IMG/VR virus record: IMGVR_UViG_3300031886_000017
Location: 1 to 35,093 of that record
Strand: one strand, 5' to 3'
DNA: 35,093 nt
From: a virus
A program made the position numbers and the translations under genes. Every line of letters begins with the position of its first letter. Positions within the stretch are counted from its first letter, which is position 1. The notes below the pieces were generated by a model. It did not search any database, had not been told where the DNA came from, and saw only the letters and a list, made by a program, of their open reading frames with translations. Positions 30,301 to 35,093 of the stretch are shown here, one piece after another.

Positions 30301-33300
30301 TTTTGTTGCTCCGTTTAAAGGCACATCTCTAAAGGCCGCGACTAAAGCAATTGGATCTAGGCTTAGCCTCTCTGAATCTAGCCCGTCTAGGCGTGTTGGA
30401 TTGAAATATAACGATGATTTAGAAGCAGAAATGCAGGCTTTTATGGTTCGGAGTGACGATCCCTTATCTAGTTACACTGATATTATAAATAGAGAGCAAA
30501 GAAGATTTTTTAAAATTGTTCAATTAAAAAGAATTACAGAACAAGCAGGAAGATTTGCATTTGATGCAGGAGCTTTTAGAGCTTTTGATATTTCAAAAGG
30601 ATTTGCACGAAATAAAAAAATGACTTTTGCACTACAGCGTGAGCTTAGAGAAATGGGATTACAAACCTCAGACCTTTCTCATATATCAAAATTTAAAAAT
30701 GCTAACGAAGCTTTTGATGATGACCTAGGAAAAGAAATTCTTACTAGGGCAGGGATGAAGGTGATGGATAGGGATAGGCTTATACCAAAGGTAGGTAACA
30801 GACTTTTATTTACTCAACATAGAGATCCTATTATTCGGCAACTCGGACAATTTGCGTCTTGGATGCAAGCTAAAACTTCCCAGACAAATGCCCTTATAGG
30901 ACGTATTGAAGAAGGAGATGCTAAGTTATTTGTTAGAATACTGGGTGCGAATATTATAGCAAACGGAGCAATTCAGTTTTTTAAAGATGTAGCGAAGCCT
31001 TCTTTTGATCCTGATGAAGATTTTGAGCCTGTTAATTTTTTGCATCATGCGTTAGATATGGGATCTGATTTCAATAACTGGTTTATTAGTAGGGTCGGAG
31101 GTGCTTGGAAATATAAATTAAAACAAGGAGAAAGTTTAGCGCAGGCGGCGAGTCCTTCGTGGAGTTGGGGTGCTGGGTTTACAGAAGCTGTTGGTAGTGC
31201 CTATGAAAATTTAGTTGAAGATCAAGATTATGAAGGGGCTATTGAAGATATTCTTAGTGTACTTCCGTATGCTAATGAGTTGAATAGACAATTGAAAAGG
31301 TTTGGTTTACCTCATTTTAAAGATGAACGAAAAAATGTAAAGGCCCCTGTAAATCCTTTCTTATATGCAAAAGGTGGCGAAGTTCTTAATGTTCCTAATG
31401 TTCCAACAGAGCCTGATGAACGCATTGACAAGATGACAGGACTGCCTTATGATCAACAAGCAGGGCCAGCCTTTGTTGATGAAGAAGACCCACTAAGAAG
31501 ACTAGGTTTTCTAGGTGGTGGTTCGGTAGACCCACTAGTAAGGCTTGGATTTTCGGGAGGAAGCTCCGTATTAGATGGTGAAGACCGACTAGGTTTTGTG
31601 CTTGGTAGTGTAGCAGCACGTACTATAAAGCGCATAGTTCCTTCTAGATCCATTACAGAAGTTATACCTGATAGAGTCGCAGCAGAACGCGCCGTAGATT
31701 TAGATCTTACGACAGAGGCTTTTCATGGCACTTTAAGTAATATTAAAGCTTTTAAAATTGAAAGTACGGATTTCGGTATTCATGTAGGAACTCCAGAGCA
31801 GGCGTGGTCGCGTATAAAGTATAGAATAGAAGAAGAACGTATGGGAGATGAAATTTTTCAGAGTAACAAAGAGGCTGAACATATTGAAGACTTACTCAGG
31901 GATAAAAAATTAGATCCTAAAATGAGAAAAGAACTTAATGCAGAAGCTAATAGATTACAAGAAAGCCCTTCTTTAGAGGACTATATAGGGGGCGCTAATA
32001 TAATACCAGTTTTTGTTAAAGCTCAAAATCCTTTACGAATAGCGCACGACATAGAGTGGAGACAAATAGATAAAGTAGTTGATGGATTACTTGAAAGTGA
32101 TTTAATTAAAAAACTACAAATTAGTAGTGGAGAAAAAATTACTGATCAAGAAATAGTTAAAAAACTTAAAAATTTTAGAAGACGAGCAAGAAGACTTGAA
32201 AAACCTTATTATAGGGAAGACCCTGCCGATAGTTCTTCTAAGATTTTTGACGTTGATAGTTATTATAAAGATAAGAAAGCTATATCTTTAGTTGGAGAAA
32301 TTAAAAAATTCATACAGGATCAAGGATACGATTCACTTATATATAAAAATATGTATGAATATGCGGGTCAACGTCGTAAGAAAAAAGATTCTTTAATTAT
32401 TTTTGATACAAATAATATACGATCACGACACGCAGAGTTTGATCTAAAAGAAGCAAAAAGTTCTGACCTTCTTAAAGCTACAGGTGGTGAGATTTCATCG
32501 TTAGAAGAACCGGAAAAAGCCCTTATAAATTGGGAAAGAATTAGAGAAGATGAAGGTTATATACCAGAACTTTACGTGATGGCAGGAGGAGGTTCCCCAG
32601 ACGAACAAAGCGGTGTCACAATGTTAGAAGGTATAGATCTTGGTCAAGGTAATAAAAATAAAGTATATAGTATACTAAAGAACTTAGGAATATCCGCAGA
32701 AGAAAGCAGCTCTTTTAAGAAGGCTGTAGATAAAATTTCAGGCTTGAAGGGAAGAGCGGCTAGGAATGCTTTTAGTAATCTTGATTCAGAACTACGCGAT
32801 AAAGCATCTTTGTTTTTGGAGACTCATGGAAGTAGTATACAAAATATGTATAATAAAAATGAAGAGCCAAAAATAGAAAATACTTATAATGCGATTGCAG
32901 GAACAAAAGGCATACAATTTAAAGAATTACCGCAAGAATGGAGAACAGTGGTAGCGAGTGCTCACCGACAATATGGCAACAGAAAGTTAAATCTTTACCA
33001 AGAGATCGCAAGAGGGGATTTTTCTGGGGCCGTCGCTAATTTAAACGATTGGAAGGACACGACCCCGGACTATGCGGATTCAATAAATGACAGATACGCT
33101 CGGTATGGCGCTGAATTAATGAGGCCCCGAGAAGAGTTTGCAGAAGGTAGTCTTATTGGAAGTATTTTTGGAGGGGGAAAAGACACAGTATCCCGAAACC
33201 GATTTGAAGAGGGTGGCGAAGCTTTAGATAATACACTTCTAGCTACTATAAGTGACCCTGCTGTACGCGCCCGTTATGCAGAAATGATGGGAGGAGATAC

Positions 33301-34600
33301 TTCTATCGTAAAAGCCCTTCAACAAGGTACTACTCCTGTTACTACTGACTCTACTACTACTCTTGCTACTACTCCTGCTACTACTCCTGCTACTACTTAT
33401 GATTTTACTGCCGCAGGTACGCAGTCGATACAAGATATGATAAGCAGTGGTGCGTTTAATCTTTCTTCCACGGCCTCTGCCACTACTCCTGCCACTGCCC
33501 CTACTCCTGTTACTCCTGTTACTCCTGTTACTCCTGTTACTACTTCCCCTACTACTACACCCGCCATGTTCGGTGGTCTAGGAGCTGATTTTAGAAATAA
33601 GACGGGTATGTTCTCACCGGAAAATCAGGCGAAGATGAAAGCGGCGGCAGCGGCTAAAACAAAAGCCGACGCGGATAGACAAGCCGCAGAGATTGCCGCA
33701 GGAAAGGCCGCACGGGATGCAGAGCTTGAACGGCTTTCGTTACTCGAAGTACCAACTGCAGCAGAATTTTGGGGTGACACAGAAGAAACTCTTAATTGGG
33801 ATAACCCATTTCCAAAAAGACCCGGAACGGTTTCGGGCGTCTATGAGAGTTTCGACTATACGGTTACTGGTTCAGGTATTGCGGGTGGTGGTAATTTTGC
33901 TTTGGCTTTTGATCGTGCGTTTTCATCTCAGTGGAAAAGTCCAATAGCAGGTTTGTCAGATCTCCAGCAAAACCTTTATAGCGGAAATAGCTTTCTTAGC
34001 GCGGAGAAGATGGCAGAGATAGGTAATGTACCGCAAAATGTACTGGACATTGCAAAACTTAATCAGGAGCTTAAAAGGCAACAGGCGACGCTTCGGAATT
34101 GGCTGACTAACAAAGAATATATACTAGCGTTTCAAAAACTTGGAATAGATCCAAAATCAATAACTACGCCCGAAGCGCTGGCTGCAATACCGGGGGATTT
34201 CAAAGCTGCCGTATTTGATCTCGTTCAGCGTCAGCTTCAACAGAAGAATCAACGTGAGAAACCTTTCGGTTTTGGTGACGCGATGGGAATAGCTGCGGCG
34301 GCGTTGGCTGTAATATCGGGAGGAGTTGGGCTGTATGGGGCGGCGACAGCAGGAGGAGGAGCAGCAGGAGGGGCAGCATATGGTGGTGCGGCTTGGTCAT
34401 CGGGAGCAGCATTGGGTACAGCAGGATCAACAGCCTATGGTGGAGCGGGAGTGACAGGTACATTACTAACCACGAGCGGTACATCACTAGGAGTGATAGG
34501 GGGGGTAGGAAGCACCATCGTAGCCGCGCTAAACACCATGCCGGGACTCATCTATAAAGTGGGATCGGGAACGTATAACCTATATGATCAATACAGATAA
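27311..34600 (+). CDS. Giant multi-domain virion protein with ADP-ribosyltransferase-like and muramidase domains
   Basis: A 2429-residue protein. Order: acidic N-terminus with repeated NPIL-type segments (about 95-150); a hydrophobic Gly/Ala-rich part (about 237-310); a Lys-rich coiled coil (about 477-517); a long helical core to about 1350. Then FHGT (His1472), GIHVGT (His1491), GYDSLIYKNMYE (1672-1683, Glu1683) and DSLIIFDTNNIRS resemble ADP-ribosyltransferases of polyvalent proteins (about 1470-1715). A pesticin/T4-lysozyme-type muramidase follows (about 1738-1945): REDEG (Glu1746/1748) and SGVTMLEGIDLGQ with Thr1770 and Asp1776. Thr/Pro linkers (about 2006-2083) lead to a Gly/Ala-rich hydrophobic tail (about 2324-2429). 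GGE occurs at 1355, 1725 and 1968, at the domain junctions. Likely ejected into the host; the ART substrate is unknown. Start at 27311 has no strong ribosome site and follows the last stop by four bases. Confidence 0.8.
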   Translation: MAQSLTQAEILSFLGPGYLDPDSFSYSEDLEEVQEIFQGKTKEEALELLEDLKRTESSEETYQGALITQSAEQPSEEERLAVVDSKLRPEGFNPLLDTPISTEQEVSVEKKEEEEEVFNPILATPISTRQEISTEADVFNPILDASLSKEEIDGDFSHISTDRRVQFGAAREPMVAGILWDMGKATGRALLDGDKTYAQAMDEVSVENLEKVYQEFPEFRGVSFYEEDGYMTAGRLGVAFIDPVAWMLPWGKAARMGYLGTAGLSGAYAATFQAGFGHVERDEYLTSPSSLALTAAFGGVLGGFGHGLQKFWTTRKSNKIITEVENANLNRTVNESVGESDEIARTINTLDNETPTPIKVVDSDPVQNDMRPIREILRDRREGLGSINRLPANATNAELANAHREFLLSGRRYEVEKDTIDFVKQTTEDLINAPNSKFMPDPKIATDLSEDLRIIIGWTEQIKKIPSQIKDVSSQINKIGKGKTEKEKAKLKELKQTKKDLKKTKNELKEKLASASLRNFKNTINRMMDGHDLFEATFDAAIKQEKLNPSMVEHLIRSSTDQIFGHLARPAFGAIGGFTASQFFADTEDGYGSTVAWTVGGAALMKWQGKIQAASISQLNKETGEMTINDQWRKWMSHTNLKFLTASSVSTKLDSLGGIGKVVGNLLFNRPGGGTHSIESKAFEEMTAWNLDLAKILGRSRNDDDVLTTVGEVLNKFAADGNAYNIKAGYRGLGNRLATPLTQEQINEVRRIVPMLERQRDELASSIERLNIPFERLDDYGMAQLYNFREVNKDPEKFKKILFDNLPAREYRLSGDVGNKETQIDNFFEKMFMRRAGYAETRKHYALDSIVSPNYKVRPLMNHFEQERFIKDPATRKALAEAGFINLNSRDVFQTYAKKTIDIREFAKVFGPNSEFITEAFKLVNSSFKKAGISTRSPEYTTYKDYMRDSINAYFGKYGIYSTPGASSKLISLPSQSMVALANMTYLTRVAIPSLGDFVAPFKGTSLKAATKAIGSRLSLSESSPSRRVGLKYNDDLEAEMQAFMVRSDDPLSSYTDIINREQRRFFKIVQLKRITEQAGRFAFDAGAFRAFDISKGFARNKKMTFALQRELREMGLQTSDLSHISKFKNANEAFDDDLGKEILTRAGMKVMDRDRLIPKVGNRLLFTQHRDPIIRQLGQFASWMQAKTSQTNALIGRIEEGDAKLFVRILGANIIANGAIQFFKDVAKPSFDPDEDFEPVNFLHHALDMGSDFNNWFISRVGGAWKYKLKQGESLAQAASPSWSWGAGFTEAVGSAYENLVEDQDYEGAIEDILSVLPYANELNRQLKRFGLPHFKDERKNVKAPVNPFLYAKGGEVLNVPNVPTEPDERIDKMTGLPYDQQAGPAFVDEEDPLRRLGFLGGGSVDPLVRLGFSGGSSVLDGEDRLGFVLGSVAARTIKRIVPSRSITEVIPDRVAAERAVDLDLTTEAFHGTLSNIKAFKIESTDFGIHVGTPEQAWSRIKYRIEEERMGDEIFQSNKEAEHIEDLLRDKKLDPKMRKELNAEANRLQESPSLEDYIGGANIIPVFVKAQNPLRIAHDIEWRQIDKVVDGLLESDLIKKLQISSGEKITDQEIVKKLKNFRRRARRLEKPYYREDPADSSSKIFDVDSYYKDKKAISLVGEIKKFIQDQGYDSLIYKNMYEYAGQRRKKKDSLIIFDTNNIRSRHAEFDLKEAKSSDLLKATGGEISSLEEPEKALINWERIREDEGYIPELYVMAGGGSPDEQSGVTMLEGIDLGQGNKNKVYSILKNLGISAEESSSFKKAVDKISGLKGRAARNAFSNLDSELRDKASLFLETHGSSIQNMYNKNEEPKIENTYNAIAGTKGIQFKELPQEWRTVVASAHRQYGNRKLNLYQEIARGDFSGAVANLNDWKDTTPDYADSINDRYARYGAELMRPREEFAEGSLIGSIFGGGKDTVSRNRFEEGGEALDNTLLATISDPAVRARYAEMMGGDTSIVKALQQGTTPVTTDSTTTLATTPATTPATTYDFTAAGTQSIQDMISSGAFNLSSTASATTPATAPTPVTPVTPVTPVTTSPTTTPAMFGGLGADFRNKTGMFSPENQAKMKAAAAAKTKADADRQAAEIAAGKAARDAELERLSLLEVPTAAEFWGDTEETLNWDNPFPKRPGTVSGVYESFDYTVTGSGIAGGGNFALAFDRAFSSQWKSPIAGLSDLQQNLYSGNSFLSAEKMAEIGNVPQNVLDIAKLNQELKRQQATLRNWLTNKEYILAFQKLGIDPKSITTPEALAAIPGDFKAAVFDLVQRQLQQKNQREKPFGFGDAMGIAAAALAVISGGVGLYGAATAGGGAAGGAAYGGAAWSSGAALGTAGSTAYGGAGVTGTLLTTSGTSLGVIGGVGSTIVAALNTMPGLIYKVGSGTYNLYDQYR
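33503..33538 (+). repeat. Four 9-bp repeats coding Thr-Pro-Val
   Basis: ACTCCTGTT occurs four times in succession, within a longer region of ACT/CCT-rich codons (33320-33560) that encodes Thr/Pro-rich linkers of the giant protein. Slippage would change linker length in frame. Confidence 0.85.
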
Positions 34601-34603
34601 AAA

Positions 34604-34918
34604 ATGAAAATACTTCTATTAATACTTCTTTTATTTTTACCTAAAGCGGTTGCGGCTCCACCTCTGCCCCCATCTAAATGTACTAATATTATTAAGTTTG
34701 CAGAGGTTTTAGTTTCTACTGAAAACAGAGATGTTTTAATTGGTAAATGGAGAGTATTCTTAAATGATAGGCTTAGAAAAAATAAAATAACTTCGGCACA
34801 ATATGATGCACGAAAGGCAGAAATTTTAGAAGCTAGTAAATTTATAGCCCAGTTAGAAGATAAAGGCTACAAAGGTATTATGGTAATAAATTTAATAGCT
34901 TTGCAATGTGCTGTTTAA
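34604..34918 (+). CDS. Small secreted protein, 104 aa
   Basis: A 104-residue protein with a clear signal peptide: Lys2, a hydrophobic run (ILLLILLLFLP, 3-13), and an AVAA cleavage-like site at about 15-18. The mature part is short and helical, with Cys26 and Cys102 placed for a disulphide in the periplasm. The cysteine at 26 lacks a lipobox, so it is not a typical lipoprotein spanin. Other options are an envelope lysis helper or a superinfection-exclusion protein; nothing in the sequence chooses. It starts four bases after the giant gene and shares its operon. Confidence 0.6.
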   Translation: MKILLLILLLFLPKAVAAPPLPPSKCTNIIKFAEVLVSTENRDVLIGKWRVFLNDRLRKNKITSAQYDARKAEILEASKFIAQLEDKGYKGIMVINLIALQCAV

Positions 34919-34934
34919 TTAAGGAGTTTAAATA

Positions 34935-35093
34935 ATGAGCGTAACATTTCATAGCGCTGCTGCTAAGAAAGTAAAAGAAATTATGCACCAAGATCCCGAT
35001 ATTTCAGAAGATATAACTTTGCGTGTATTTATACAGGGTGGAGGATGTTCAGGATTCCAGTATGGCTTTACCTTTGATGATAAAAAGGAAGAT
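34935..35093 (+). CDS. A-type Fe-S cluster carrier (ErpA/IscA/HesB-like), 3'-truncated
   Basis: The first 53 codons of an A-type iron-sulphur carrier, cut by the window end. AAGGAG (34921-34926) gives a good ribosome site. The visible half reads [13 protein letters not shown], then [19 protein letters not shown] with Cys38, the first of the three cysteines of this family that hold the cluster. The [15 protein letters not shown] form is closer to ErpA than to IscA. The other two cysteines (normally a C-terminal CGC) lie outside the window, so activity cannot be judged. ErpA hands [Fe-S] clusters to host apoenzymes. A phage copy would be an auxiliary metabolic gene, supporting Fe-S enzymes during infection. 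Confidence 0.9.
   Translation, partial: MSVTFHSAAAKKVKEIMHQDPDISEDITLRVFIQGGGCSGFQYGFTFDDKKED

Overview
The window is a 35 kb AT-rich stretch of a tailed bacteriophage genome, almost all transcribed left to right. The head and tail genes (terminase, P22-type portal, scaffold, HK97-fold coat, adaptor and nozzle proteins, one long S74 fibre) fit a short-tailed phage of the marine podovirus kind. No contractile sheath, tape measure or integrase is visible. The style of the small proteins, the AT-rich coding and the fibre and internal virion proteins suggest a marine Gram-negative host, perhaps an alphaproteobacterium; that is inference. Replication genes are not in the window, and both ends cut through genes.

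Layout. (1) 1-2532: accessory genes, starting with the end of a small HD-domain alarmone (ppGpp) hydrolase, then several small orphan genes and a basic 188-aa protein behind a repeat-rich regulatory region. A strong UUCG-loop terminator closes this block. (2) 2585-3524: about 940 bases with no convincing gene. It holds a second copy of a 20-bp operator-like element, five 11-bp tandem repeats, several inverted repeats, and two perfect-consensus sigma70-type promoters pointing away from each other. (3) 3525-12668: packaging and head module: a putative virion protein, small terminase, a small DNA-binding-like protein, large terminase, putative decoration and membrane proteins, portal, scaffold and coat. 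A duplicated hairpin element lies just before the scaffold gene. (4) 12672-20041: adaptor, nozzle, the 1397-aa fibre with a self-cleaving chaperone, and small proteins including a holin-like one. (5) 20034-34600: five genes, probably for internal (ejected) virion proteins, ending in a 2429-aa giant. (6) 34604-35093: a secreted small protein and the start of an ErpA/IscA-type Fe-S carrier.

The most striking content is the giant protein at 27311-34600. After a long ejection-protein-like core it carries an ADP-ribosyltransferase-like domain of the kind found in polyvalent proteins, then a pesticin/T4-lysozyme-type muramidase, then a Thr/Pro linker and a glycine/alanine-rich hydrophobic tail. A Gly-Gly-Glu tripeptide sits at each junction. 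This suggests one virion protein that breaches the wall, inserts in the membrane and delivers a host-modifying enzyme. With the ppGpp hydrolase and the Fe-S carrier at the window edges, the phage appears equipped to alter host signalling and metabolism.

Regulation visible in sequence: a perfect TTGACA-N17-TATAAT promoter drives the structural block rightward, a mirror promoter drives leftward transcription into the gene-free region, and paired ATTAG-N6-CTAAT sites flank the 188-aa gene. Many structural genes are coupled through TAATG or ATGA overlaps.
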